Assembly (NCBI GenBank): GCA_947476855.1
Contig: CANJSR010000002.1
Coordinates: 1-47,368, forward strand
Direction of reading: 5' to 3'
DNA: 47,368 nt
Origin: Acetobacteraceae bacterium
GTDB taxonomy: Bacteria > Pseudomonadota > Alphaproteobacteria > Acetobacterales > Acetobacteraceae
This document shows positions 7,633 to 15,552 of the stretch, one piece after another. The stretch's first letter is position 1, and each line of letters starts with the position of its first letter. The notes under the pieces were generated by a model. That model was not told the origin of the DNA, did no database searches, and saw only the letters and a program-made list of their open reading frames with translations. Made by a program: the position numbers and the translations under genes.

Positions 7633-8919
7633 ATGCTTGCTTCCGCCCTGTTCATGCTGCTTGGCATGCTCGCCATCAGCGTCCCGATCGCCGCCGTCAT
7701 GGGCGTGCTGGGCCTGGCGCTGAACCAGTTCTATTCCTCCATGCCGCTCTATCTCGCGATGGGCGAGATCATGTGGAACGCGAGTTCCGAATACATCCTG
7801 ATCGCCATTCCGTTGTTCGTGATGCTGGGGGAAATCCTGCTGCGCGCCGGCATCGCCGAACGGGTCTACAATGCGATCGCGCAGTGGCTGTCCTGGCTGC
7901 CGGGCGGGTTGATGCACGCCAATATCGGGACCTGCACAATGTTCGCGGCGACGTCCGGCTCCTCCGTCGCCACGGCGGCGACCGTGGGCGTCGTGGCGCT
8001 GCCGCAGATTGCCCGCCGCAAGTATGACGAGCGTCTGTTCCTCGGCACCATCGCCGCCGGCGGGACGCTGGGCATCCTGATCCCGCCCTCGATCAACTTC
8101 ATCCTGTATGGGCTGCTGACCAACACTTCGGTCCCCCGGCTTTACCTGGCTGGCATGATCCCCGGCATCGCCCTGGCCGCGATGTTCATGCTGTTCGTCC
8201 TGATCAGTTGCCTGCTGGTCCCGGCCAAGGGCGGCATCAAGCTGGAGACCACCTGGGGCCAGCGGATTGTCGCGCTGAAGGACCTGATCGCCCCGCTGTT
8301 TATCTTCTTTGTCGTCGTCGGCTCCATCTACGCCGGCTGGGCCACCCCGACCGAGGCCGCGTCCCTCGGCGTCATCGCGGCGGTCATCCTCGCGGCCTGG
8401 GAACGGACTCTCAGCCTGTCGATGATGCGGGCGGCGCTGGAGGGGACGATGCGGACTACGGCCATGATCATGCTGATCATCATGGCCGCGCAGTTCCTGA
8501 ACTTCGTCCTGGCCTCGATCGGGCTGACCGACGGCATGGGCAAGGCGATCGAGGGCCTCGGCCTCGGCAAGTACGGCACGCTGATTCTGATCGTGGTGTT
8601 CTACCTGATCCTGGGCTGCTTCATGGAGACGATCTCCATGATGATCCTGACCACGCCCTTCATCTACCCGATCGTGTCCAACCTGGGCTGGGACCCGATC
8701 TGGTGGGGCATCGTGCTGACCATCCTGATCGAGGCCGCGCTGATCACGCCCCCGGTCGGGTTGAACCTGTACGTGGTCCAGGGGATGCGGGAGAGGGGCT
8801 CGATCGCCGACGTCATCTGGGGCTCACTGCCCTTCGTCGGCCTGATGATGCTGCTGATCGGAGCGCTGATGGTGATCCCCGACCTCGCACTCTGGCTGCC
8901 GCGGATGGTCATGGGCTGA
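7633..8919 (+). CDS. dctM: TRAP transporter large permease (DctM type)
   Basis: A 428-residue polytopic membrane protein with about 12 hydrophobic segments, the ion-coupled translocating subunit of the TRAP system. Typical sequences are the IPLFVMLGEILLRAGIAERV region, SGSSVATAATVG, GILIPPSINFILYG and ITPPVGLNLYVVQG, the last pair being the repeated reentrant-loop motifs. Length and start agree with the family. It is the final gene of the cassette, followed by two stem-loops and the convergent CinA-like gene. Confidence 0.95.
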   Translation: MLASALFMLLGMLAISVPIAAVMGVLGLALNQFYSSMPLYLAMGEIMWNASSEYILIAIPLFVMLGEILLRAGIAERVYNAIAQWLSWLPGGLMHANIGTCTMFAATSGSSVATAATVGVVALPQIARRKYDERLFLGTIAAGGTLGILIPPSINFILYGLLTNTSVPRLYLAGMIPGIALAAMFMLFVLISCLLVPAKGGIKLETTWGQRIVALKDLIAPLFIFFVVVGSIYAGWATPTEAASLGVIAAVILAAWERTLSLSMMRAALEGTMRTTAMIMLIIMAAQFLNFVLASIGLTDGMGKAIEGLGLGKYGTLILIVVFYLILGCFMETISMMILTTPFIYPIVSNLGWDPIWWGIVLTILIEAALITPPVGLNLYVVQGMRERGSIADVIWGSLPFVGLMMLLIGALMVIPDLALWLPRMVMG

Positions 8920-8923
8920 GAGG

Positions 8924-8973
8924 CCGTCCCGGTCTGGGACGGTTCGGCGGGACCGGGGCAGGGCGCCCCGGTC
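8924..8973. terminator. Two stem-loops in the convergent gap after dctM
   Basis: First hairpin: CCGTCCC (8924-8930) with GGGACGG (8936-8942). Second: GACCGGGG (8951-8958) with CCCCGGTC (8966-8973). Both are perfect and GC-rich, in the 81-bp gap between convergent genes. T-runs are short, so termination strength is uncertain. Confidence 0.5.
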
Positions 8974-9000
8974 TTCGCGGGTGGTCGCCGTTACCGGCCG

Positions 9001-9780
9001 TCAGCCGCTGCTGCCACCCAGATCCGCCGGTTCGCCCGGGACCGGCGTCCGACCGAAGCCGGTGATCATGGCGGTGATCTCCACCACCGCCGACTCGGCG
9101 TCGGCGCCGCTGACCCCCTTGGCGACCAGCGTCACCCCGTTTCCGGTCGGGCGGTAGAACGGGTAGCTGCCGATATCGAGGTCAGGGTAGCGCCCCTGGA
9201 TCGCCTTCAGCGGTTCGGCCAGCAGCCCCTCCGACAGGCCCACGACGTGGACGGCGCGGGACTCGATCTTCCGGCCCCGTTGCAGGGTGGGCGCCAGCCA
9301 CTCGAACATCGACTGCATGACGCGTGGCACGCCGGCCATCACGTAGACATTGCCGATCTGGAAGCCAGGCGCGACCGACATCGCGTTGTCGATCAGGGTG
9401 GCCCCGCGCGGCATCGTCGCCATGCGCTGGCGGGCGGGGTTGAACTCCCCGGGGCGATAGGCCGCTTCCATCCGCGCCCAGGCGACCGGATGCGGCTCCC
9501 ACGGGACGCCGAAGGCCTGTGCGACGCATTCGCTGGTGATGTCGTCATGCGTCGGCCCGATGCCACCGGTCGTAAAGACATAGGTGAACTGGGGCCGCAC
9601 CGCGTTCACCGTACCGATGATCGTTTCGGGAATATCGGGGATCACCCGGACCTCCCGCAGGGGAATCCCCAGTTCGCCCAGCTTGGTGGCCAGGAACCGG
9701 ATATTGGCGTCCTGCGTGCGGCCGGACAGGACTTCGTTGCCGATCACCAGCAGGCAGGCGGTCGGATTGGCGTCAGGCAT
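9001..9780 (-). CDS. CinA-like molybdopterin-binding domain protein
   Basis: A 259-residue protein with the MoCF/molybdopterin-binding fold of the CinA N-terminal domain. The motifs are LLVIGNEVLSGRTQDAN near the start and TTGGIGPTHDDIT around residues 70-82. The C-terminal amidase half of full CinA (nicotinamide-nucleotide deamidase) is absent, so this is the short YfaY-like form, for which pyrophosphatase-type activity has been proposed in relatives. Start set at the ATG 9780-9778, which has GGGAG about 8 bases upstream; a GTG 21 bases earlier is possible but less well placed. It lies 70 bp downstream of the GNAT-Nudix gene on the same strand and may share its transcript. Confidence 0.88.
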   Translation of the reverse strand: MPDANPTACLLVIGNEVLSGRTQDANIRFLATKLGELGIPLREVRVIPDIPETIIGTVNAVRPQFTYVFTTGGIGPTHDDITSECVAQAFGVPWEPHPVAWARMEAAYRPGEFNPARQRMATMPRGATLIDNAMSVAPGFQIGNVYVMAGVPRVMQSMFEWLAPTLQRGRKIESRAVHVVGLSEGLLAEPLKAIQGRYPDLDIGSYPFYRPTGNGVTLVAKGVSGADAESAVVEITAMITGFGRTPVPGEPADLGGSSG

Positions 9781-9850
9781 GGGTGGACTCCCGATTGTCA
9801 CGGGGGACGGTGACCGTCCCGGTTGGCCGGGAGTATCCTCCAGCCCGCGG

Positions 9851-11002
9851 TCAGAGGAAATCCCGCAGCAGGGGGATCAGCGGCTTGTCCGCCGGTGGCA
9901 TCTCGTATTCCGTCAGCTTCTGCGGCCGCACCCAGGCGAGCGTCTGGTTCTCCCGCCCGGTCGGCGTGCCCTTCCAGCGCCGGCACAGGTACAGTGGCAT
10001 CAGCAGATGGAATTTCTCATACTCATGCGACGCGAAGGCGAAGGGCGCCAGGCAGGCCGCCGCCACGTCGATGCCCAGTTCCTCGCGCAATTCCCGGATC
10101 AGCGCTGCCTCGGGCGTTTCACCGGGATCGAGCTTGCCGCCCGGGAATTCCCATAGCCCAGCCATCTTCTTGCCCTCCGGCCGGCGGGCGAGAAGGACGC
10201 GGCCATCGATGTCGACCAGGGCGCAGGCGGCGACCAGCAGCAAGGGCTTGCCAACCGGGCTGGGGGCAGGGCCAGCGGGCGGGGGGGCAGCCAGGGCCGC
10301 GATCACCGCGGGCGGTTCGGGGGCCGCGGGTTCGGTCTGGCCGAAGATGTCGTCACGGGTCGCGGTGAACAGCCAGACCGGATGATCGGCGCCGCGGGCG
10401 ACCGAATGCCCCATGCCTTCGCCGGTCTGCTGGAAGCCGATCCGGCGCAGCACCGCGCCCGAGACGGGATTGTCGGTCGCCACCGCTGCCTCGATTCGGT
10501 CGATGTCGAGATTGGCGAGGCTCCAGCGCACCAGGCGCCCCGCGGCCTCGGTCGCGACACCATGGCCCCAGAACTGCCGCCCGACCCAGTAGCCGAGATG
10601 GGCGGATCGCACCCCAGGCTCCAGCCGCAGCCCGACGGAGCCGACGAGGATCTCCTTGTCCCCCTCCTGGCCCGTGATCGCCAGGTGATAGCCGGTCCCG
10701 TCGCGCAACTGCCGGTCGGCCGCAGCGATCCAGCTATCGGCCATGTCGCGGTGATAGGGGAAGGGCACGACGGCGAGGGTGCGCGTCACCTCCCAGTCAT
10801 TGATCAGGCGGTGCAGCGCCTCGGCGTCCGACGGGACGAAGGGACGCAAGGTCAGTCGCTCGGTCCGCAGGGGGGCGAAGGCCAAGGGAGGCGCCTGATC
10901 CGGGGCAAGCGTCAGCGGAAGTTCGGCGGACAGTGCGGGAGAAAGCACGGGTTGCGCCACGGTCCGCGCGCGCCGGACACGGGGCCCCTTCTCACCGGCC
11001 AT
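9851..11002 (-). CDS. GNAT acetyltransferase - Nudix (MutT-like) fusion protein
   Basis: One 383-residue frame carries two enzymes. Residues about 44-215 form a RimJ/RimL-type GNAT domain (TERLTLRPF start, GYWVGRQFWGHGVATEA acetyl-CoA loop, NPVSGAVLRRIGF). An Ala/Pro-rich linker spans about 224-250. Residues about 252-383 form a MutT-like Nudix hydrolase with a complete Nudix box from Gly289 (GGKLDPGE then RELREELG). The Nudix part probably hydrolyses 8-oxo-dGTP or a related nucleotide, and the GNAT part acetylates an unknown amine, perhaps a protein N-terminus. Both roles rest on family only. There is no frameshift or internal stop, so the fusion is real in this assembly. No strong ribosome-binding site precedes the ATG at 11002. 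Confidence 0.9.
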   Translation of the reverse strand: MAGEKGPRVRRARTVAQPVLSPALSAELPLTLAPDQAPPLAFAPLRTERLTLRPFVPSDAEALHRLINDWEVTRTLAVVPFPYHRDMADSWIAAADRQLRDGTGYHLAITGQEGDKEILVGSVGLRLEPGVRSAHLGYWVGRQFWGHGVATEAAGRLVRWSLANLDIDRIEAAVATDNPVSGAVLRRIGFQQTGEGMGHSVARGADHPVWLFTATRDDIFGQTEPAAPEPPAVIAALAAPPPAGPAPSPVGKPLLLVAACALVDIDGRVLLARRPEGKKMAGLWEFPGGKLDPGETPEAALIRELREELGIDVAAACLAPFAFASHEYEKFHLLMPLYLCRRWKGTPTGRENQTLAWVRPQKLTEYEMPPADKPLIPLLRDFL

Positions 11003-11117
11003 GGGAGAGCATCATTTTGAAAATCACCGGCATGCAGGAAATCACAGGGGCAGCCTGGGTCTGGATAGTTCGGGTTCTGTTCCAGTCTATCGGAACGCCC
11101 GGGGTGGACGCAACGGG

Positions 11118-11954
11118 TCAAACGGCCTGGTTCACCTCGATCATGTTGCCCGAGGGGTCGAAGGCGTAGATCTGGTGCATGCCCGCCATCGCATAGACCC
11201 CGGCATCCGAGACCAGCACGCCCGCCGCTTCCAGGCGTACCTTGACCGCGCGGACATCGGACACGCAGATCGCCGGATGCCCGCCGATCGAGGGGTTGTG
11301 CGCGAAGTTGTTCCGCAGCGCGAAGCCGGGATCGGCGCGGATGATGTGCAGCCCGCTATTATCGCCCCCGTTGCCGTCGTCGTGCGTTGGCAGCACGGCC
11401 AGCAAGGTGGGGTCGATGCTGAAATCCCCGCGTTCGGCCGGGGCCTGCCAGCGACCCTCGGTCATGCCGGCGATTTCCGTGTAGAATCCCACCGCTTCCC
11501 GCACATCCTGGACTTCGAGGTTCACGTGATGGATGAACCAGCCGGCATCGCCCTGGCGGAGGCCCGCCGGCCGGGACGCGGGACCGATGCGCTGGCGGAA
11601 CACCACGACATTCAGCGCCGGGTCGATGGTGCAGATCGCCGGCGCCTCGGAGGAGGCGTCGTCCGCCTCGACATGCGGGATCGCGGCACGATCCAGGTTG
11701 CTGACGACCCGGTGCAGATCGTCGACCTCGATCGCGACATGGCGCGCGCCGACAGGGGCCATCAGGTCGCCGCTGACCCGCGACAGATGGCGCCGTGGCA
11801 TATTCAGGCGAAGCCTTGCGGCCCCATCACCAAACGCGACCGTGCGCGCATCCACCGCGTGCGCCGACCCCAGACCGAGGGCCGTGCCGAAAAACCGTTC
11901 GGCCGCGGCGAAATCGTGGGACAGCAGGGATACCCCATGGATCGCCCAGGTCAT
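11118..11954 (-). CDS. VOC family protein with two glyoxalase/dioxygenase-like modules
   Basis: A 278-residue protein made of two vicinal-oxygen-chelate modules. The first begins IHGVSLLSHDF and includes GARHVAIEVDD; the second begins FIHHVNLEVQDV and ends FDPSGNMIEVNQ. His and Glu at the expected strand positions (HHVNLEV, NMIEV) suggest that at least the second half binds a metal. The family contains extradiol dioxygenases, glyoxalase I and resistance proteins, and no substrate can be assigned. An AGGGA stretch precedes the start. It lies 44 bp after erpA on the same strand and about 115 bp before the GNAT-Nudix gene. Confidence 0.85.
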   Translation of the reverse strand: MTWAIHGVSLLSHDFAAAERFFGTALGLGSAHAVDARTVAFGDGAARLRLNMPRRHLSRVSGDLMAPVGARHVAIEVDDLHRVVSNLDRAAIPHVEADDASSEAPAICTIDPALNVVVFRQRIGPASRPAGLRQGDAGWFIHHVNLEVQDVREAVGFYTEIAGMTEGRWQAPAERGDFSIDPTLLAVLPTHDDGNGGDNSGLHIIRADPGFALRNNFAHNPSIGGHPAICVSDVRAVKVRLEAAGVLVSDAGVYAMAGMHQIYAFDPSGNMIEVNQAV

Positions 11955-11998
11955 GGCGTTATCCCTTCGTTGGTCTGGTAACGCCGAATCGGGCCGCG

Positions 11999-12328
11999 TC
12001 AGTCGATCGAGAAACTGGTCCCGCAGCCGCAGGCCGACTTCGCGTTCGGGTTCCGCACCTCGAAATGGCTGCCCATCAGGGCGTCGGTGTAGTCCAGCTC
12101 CGACCCCGCGAGCAGGTCCATGCTCGCCTGGTCCACCAGGACCCGCGCGCCCGCCTTCTCGATGACCAGGTCGTCAGGCTGTTCGGCGTCATCCAGTTCG
12201 AACTTGTACTGGAAGCCACTGCACCCGCCCGCCAGCACGGCGACCCGCAGCGCGGAGGCTCCGCCTTGGTCGGACACGATCTCGGCGATGCGCGACGCGG
12301 CGCGCTCGGTCACTGCAAACTGTTCCAT
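11999..12328 (-). CDS. erpA: A-type iron-sulfur cluster carrier (ErpA/IscA family)
   Basis: A 109-residue HesB/IscA-fold protein that carries and delivers Fe-S clusters to target enzymes. The three conserved cysteines are present: Cys36 in GGCSGFQY and Cys100 and Cys102 in SACGCGTSF. The NPNAKSACGCG ending is the ErpA-like form, though IscA and SufA cannot be fully excluded. Start set at the ATG 12328; a TTG nine bases upstream would add three residues without support. Divergent from dgt across a 67-bp gap; first gene of a possible erpA-VOC-Nudix-cinA run. Confidence 0.9.
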   Translation of the reverse strand: MEQFAVTERAASRIAEIVSDQGGASALRVAVLAGGCSGFQYKFELDDAEQPDDLVIEKAGARVLVDQASMDLLAGSELDYTDALMGSHFEVRNPNAKSACGCGTSFSID

Positions 12329-12359
12329 GACTCGCAAGATAGGCCCATCCGCCAGGAAT

Positions 12360-12389
12360 TTGAAGAGTGGACCGCAGCGGTGCTATATA
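12360..12389 (+). promoter_or_regulatory. Candidate sigma70-type promoter for dgt
   Basis: TTGAAG (12360-12365) and TATATA (12384-12389) are separated by 18 bp. The expected start of transcription falls at or next to the A of the dgt ATG (12396), and no Shine-Dalgarno sequence lies between, so a leaderless mRNA is predicted. Confidence 0.55.
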
Positions 12390-12395
12390 AACTTC

Positions 12396-13556
12396 ATGAC
12401 CGGTCGCCTCGCCCTCGCCCCCTATGCCGTCAGCCCGGCCAATGCCCGGGGCCGCCTGCATGACGAACCGGAGGCCACGACGCGGTCCCCGTGGCAGCGC
12501 GACCGCGATCGGGTCGTGCATTCCTCGGCCTTCCGCAAGCTGCAGTACAAGACCCAGGTCTTCGTCAATCACGAGGGCGACTTCTACCGCACCCGCCTGA
12601 CCCACAGCATCGAGGTCGCGCAGATTGCCCGCTCCATCGCGCGGGAGCTGGACCTGAACGAAGACCTGACCGAGGCGCTGGCGCTGGCCCATGACCTCGG
12701 CCACCCGCCCTTCGGCCATGCCGGGGAAGACGCGCTGAACCTGGCGATGAAGCCCTTCGGCGGCTTCGACCACAACGCCCAGAGCCTGCGAGTCGTGACC
12801 CTGCTCGAAAGCCGCTATGCCGGCTGGGATGGGCTGAACCTGACCTGGGAAACGCTGGAAGGCCTGGTCAAGCACAACGGCCCGCTCCGCAACCCGCCAT
12901 CCTATATCGCCGACTACAATGACCGCCACCGGCTGGACCTTGGAACCAACGCCGCGGCCGAGGCGCAGGTGGCCGCCATGTCCGACGACATCGCCTATCA
13001 CAGCCACGACCTCGATGACGGCCTCCGCGCTCGGCTTTTCACCTTCGACGACCTGCGGCATCTGCCGGTCGTGGGCGACGCGCTGAAGGCCGCGCGCATG
13101 TCCAGCCTGGATGTTCCCCCGCCGCGCCTGCGGCATGAGACGATCCGGCGAGTGATCAACGCCCTGGTCACCGACCTGACCGAGGAAACCCGCCGCCGCC
13201 TGGCCAAGGCCGAACCCGCCAGCCCCGACGCGATCAGGCGGATGCGTCAGCGCGTCGTGTCCTTCAGTCCCGCGATGGCCGATGCCAACCAGGCGATCAA
13301 GGATTTCCTGTTCTCCCGCATGTATCGCCACTGGCGGGTCAACCGCATGACCGCCAAGGCCCGCCGCCTGACGGAGGAAGTGTTCCGCCTGCTGCACGCC
13401 GATCCGACGCTGCTGCCCGATGACTGGCGCGCCCGCGCCGGAGAGGCCGGCACCGCCCGGGCCGCGACGATCGTGGGCGACTACGTGGCCGGCATGACCG
13501 ACCGCTATGCGATGGACGAACACCGCCGCCTGACCGAGATCAGCGTCAGCGGGTAG
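12396..13556 (+). CDS. dgt: dGTPase-like dNTP triphosphohydrolase
   Basis: A 386-residue HD-domain protein of the deoxyguanosine-triphosphate triphosphohydrolase family (type 2 subgroup by length). It hydrolyses dNTPs to deoxynucleosides and tripolyphosphate. Metal-site residues are visible: His70 in RLTHSIEV, His99-Asp100 in ALAHDLGHPPFGHAGE, and a later MSDDIAYHSHDLDD segment. The N-terminal DRDRVVHSSAFRKLQYKTQVF block is characteristic. Start at 12396 begins the family sequence; an upstream open frame exists but is the shadow of erpA. Promoter and start overlap as described for the upstream site. Confidence 0.94.
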   Translation: MTGRLALAPYAVSPANARGRLHDEPEATTRSPWQRDRDRVVHSSAFRKLQYKTQVFVNHEGDFYRTRLTHSIEVAQIARSIARELDLNEDLTEALALAHDLGHPPFGHAGEDALNLAMKPFGGFDHNAQSLRVVTLLESRYAGWDGLNLTWETLEGLVKHNGPLRNPPSYIADYNDRHRLDLGTNAAAEAQVAAMSDDIAYHSHDLDDGLRARLFTFDDLRHLPVVGDALKAARMSSLDVPPPRLRHETIRRVINALVTDLTEETRRRLAKAEPASPDAIRRMRQRVVSFSPAMADANQAIKDFLFSRMYRHWRVNRMTAKARRLTEEVFRLLHADPTLLPDDWRARAGEAGTARAATIVGDYVAGMTDRYAMDEHRRLTEISVSG

Positions 13557-13811
13557 GGGGCTGGCCCGCGCGTTCAGGGGAACGACGCTCGGCCCCCGGA
13601 CGGCTCCACCCGTCCTGGCCGGGCTCGACCCGGCCATCGCCAGGGACGCCGCTGATAGTATCTTTGCGTCATGCCAACCGGCCGCGTGCCTGGCGATGGT
13701 CGGGTCAGGCCCGCCCAGGACGGAAAACGGCCAGATGACATTGCCGTCGGTCCGCGTCACCCCGCATGGACAGTCCCACCCCCCGGTTGCTATGACGCGC
13801 CCGTGACACCC
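13557..13811. other. Gap between dgt and prs with one perfect stem-loop
   Basis: A 255-bp gap without a convincing gene. GGCCGGG (13617-13623) and CCCGGCC (13629-13635) form a perfect hairpin with a 5-base loop but no T-run. The prs reading frame stays open across much of the gap without family sequence. I see no strong promoter. Confidence 0.4.
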
Positions 13812-14780
13812 ATGGGGTCCGAGACGTTGACCACGCAGCATCGCGAAATCAAGATCGTCACCGGGAACAGCAATCGCCCGTTGGCGGAGGCCGTCGCCTC
13901 GACCCTGAACCAGCGTCTGACCAAGGCATCTATACGGCGCTTCGCCGACATGGAGGTCTTTGTCGAGATTCAGGAAAACGTCCGCGGCCGGGACGTCTTC
14001 GTGATCCAGTCCACCTCGTTCCCCGCGAACGACAACCTGATGGAACTGCTGATCACGCTGGACGCGCTGCGGCGCGCCTCCGCCTGGCGCATCACCGCGG
14101 TCGTGCCCTATTTCGGCTATGCGAGGCAGGACCGGAAATCGGCGCCGCGCACGCCGATCAGCGCCAAGCTGGTGGCCAACCTGATCACCGAGGCCGGGGC
14201 CCATCGCGTGTTGACCATGGATCTTCATGCCGGCCAGATCCAGGGCTTCTTCGATATCCCGGTCGACAACCTCTATGCCGCGCCTTTGTTCGCGCGCGAC
14301 ATCCAGGAACGCTTCGCCGGGCGTGACGTCGTCATCGTCTCCCCCGACGTGGGCGGCGTGGTGCGGGCGCGCCAGATCGCCACGCGGCTGCACTGCGACC
14401 TGGCTATCATCGACAAGCGCCGCCCGCGGGCCGGCGAGTCGGAAGTGATGAACGTGATTGGTGAGGTCGAGGGCCGCGACTGCATCCTGATCGATGACAT
14501 GGTCGATTCCGGCGGCACCCATTGCAACGCCGCCCATGCCCTGATCGCGCGCGGCGCCCGGTCCGCCAGCGCCTATGTGACGCATGGCGTGCTCTCGGGC
14601 GGGGCCGTGGCGCGGATCGCCAATTCACCGATCGAGATGATGACGATCACCGACTCGATCATGGCGACCGAGGAAGTGCTGAAGGCACCGAATATCCGCC
14701 AGCTCACGATCGCGCCGCTGCTGGCCGACGCGATGCAGCGGATCGCGGATGAATCCTCGGTGAGTTCGCTGTTCGACTAA
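13812..14780 (+). CDS. prs: Ribose-phosphate pyrophosphokinase
   Basis: Makes PRPP from ribose 5-phosphate and ATP for nucleotide, histidine and tryptophan synthesis. The best family start is near [17 protein letters not shown] set the ATG at 13812 (322 residues), which adds about a dozen residues before that block; a TTG slightly downstream is also possible, and no clear ribosome-binding site decides. Landmarks are [13 protein letters not shown], the [14 protein letters not shown] metal and ribose-5-phosphate loop, and the PRPP-binding segment [12 protein letters not shown]. The C-terminal half is of the expected length. The following EthD-like gene starts 39 bp downstream. Confidence 0.95.
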   Translation: MGSETLTTQHREIKIVTGNSNRPLAEAVASTLNQRLTKASIRRFADMEVFVEIQENVRGRDVFVIQSTSFPANDNLMELLITLDALRRASAWRITAVVPYFGYARQDRKSAPRTPISAKLVANLITEAGAHRVLTMDLHAGQIQGFFDIPVDNLYAAPLFARDIQERFAGRDVVIVSPDVGGVVRARQIATRLHCDLAIIDKRRPRAGESEVMNVIGEVEGRDCILIDDMVDSGGTHCNAAHALIARGARSASAYVTHGVLSGGAVARIANSPIEMMTITDSIMATEEVLKAPNIRQLTIAPLLADAMQRIADESSVSSLFD

Positions 14781-14819
14781 CCGGCTGGGGCATGCCCGAA
14801 ACGGGGGGAGGACACGCGC

Positions 14820-15437
14820 ATGATCGCCGCCATCAGCCTGATGCGACGCCAGGACCAGATCAGCCTGGGGCGGTTCCGCCGCCATTGGCTCGACGTGCAT
14901 GGGCCGCTGGTCTGCGCCTTCGCCGGGCTTCGCGCCTATGCCCAGTGTCACCCGATCGCGTCTCCCGTCATGAACGAACGCGCCCGGGCGCTGCGGATCG
15001 ACGGGTTCCCGATCCTGTTCTTCGACAACGACGCCGACCGGATGAAGGCCCATGGCTCACCGGAGATGGCGGCCTGCAACGTGGATTCCCGCCTGTTCGT
15101 GGGCGCGGTGTCGCGTGTGATCACGGATGTGGAAACCGTGGTGGGCGCCGAATCGAGCACGGGCCGGACCAGCCTTCTGGTGCTGTACGACGATGCCGAG
15201 ACCGCCTCCCGCGACGTCGGGCGCATGGCGGACCTGCCCGGCCTGCGCGCTTTGGCCCGCTATCACGTGCGGGAGCAGGGGCCTGCCCCCGCCTCCACCG
15301 TCCCGCATCTGGCCGCGACCGTGGGGGCGGCGATGCAGGCCCGGTTCGACAGCGTCGTCGACCTCGAATGCGCGCTGGAACGGTGGGAGACGCCCGACGC
15401 CGCCCGTTTCGTGATTGAAGAACACTGGCAGGTCTGA
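14820..15437 (+). CDS. EthD-domain-like protein
   Basis: A 205-residue protein with an N-terminal dimeric ferredoxin-like barrel of the EthD type: FRRHWLDVHGPLV and the following RAYAQCHPI fit the family pattern of a conserved Trp and His-Gly-Pro. A second, weaker half (LLVLYDDAETASRD, FDSVVDLE) may be a diverged repeat of the same barrel. EthD proteins are small, often of unknown role, and some assist monooxygenases or degrade aromatic or polyketide compounds. GGGGGAGG sits about 9 bases before the ATG. The gene lies behind prs but has no evident link to it. Confidence 0.75.
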   Translation: MIAAISLMRRQDQISLGRFRRHWLDVHGPLVCAFAGLRAYAQCHPIASPVMNERARALRIDGFPILFFDNDADRMKAHGSPEMAACNVDSRLFVGAVSRVITDVETVVGAESSTGRTSLLVLYDDAETASRDVGRMADLPGLRALARYHVREQGPAPASTVPHLAATVGAAMQARFDSVVDLECALERWETPDAARFVIEEHWQV

Positions 15438-15552
15438 GCCTGCCCGCCGCGGTGGTTCGGCATCGGCCGCCGGGGTTCGGCACGCGGGCGAGGCCCTCTC
15501 CGTGTAAAGGCCGGGTCTGACCCGCCCCTGCGGTCAGCGCTGGCAGCCCTCC

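Noticed and set aside
13792..13806. Four-codon mini-ORF just before prs
   Set aside because: Too short to assess and no ribosome-binding site; likely chance.
12189..14585. 798-codon minus-strand ORF opposite dgt and prs
   Set aside because: Antisense shadow; dgt and prs carry complete motifs on the plus strand.
15438..15552. Possible terminator between the EthD-like gene and the kinase gene
   Set aside because: The only good complement (CGGGTC/GACCCG) leaves a one-base loop, which cannot fold; no T-run.
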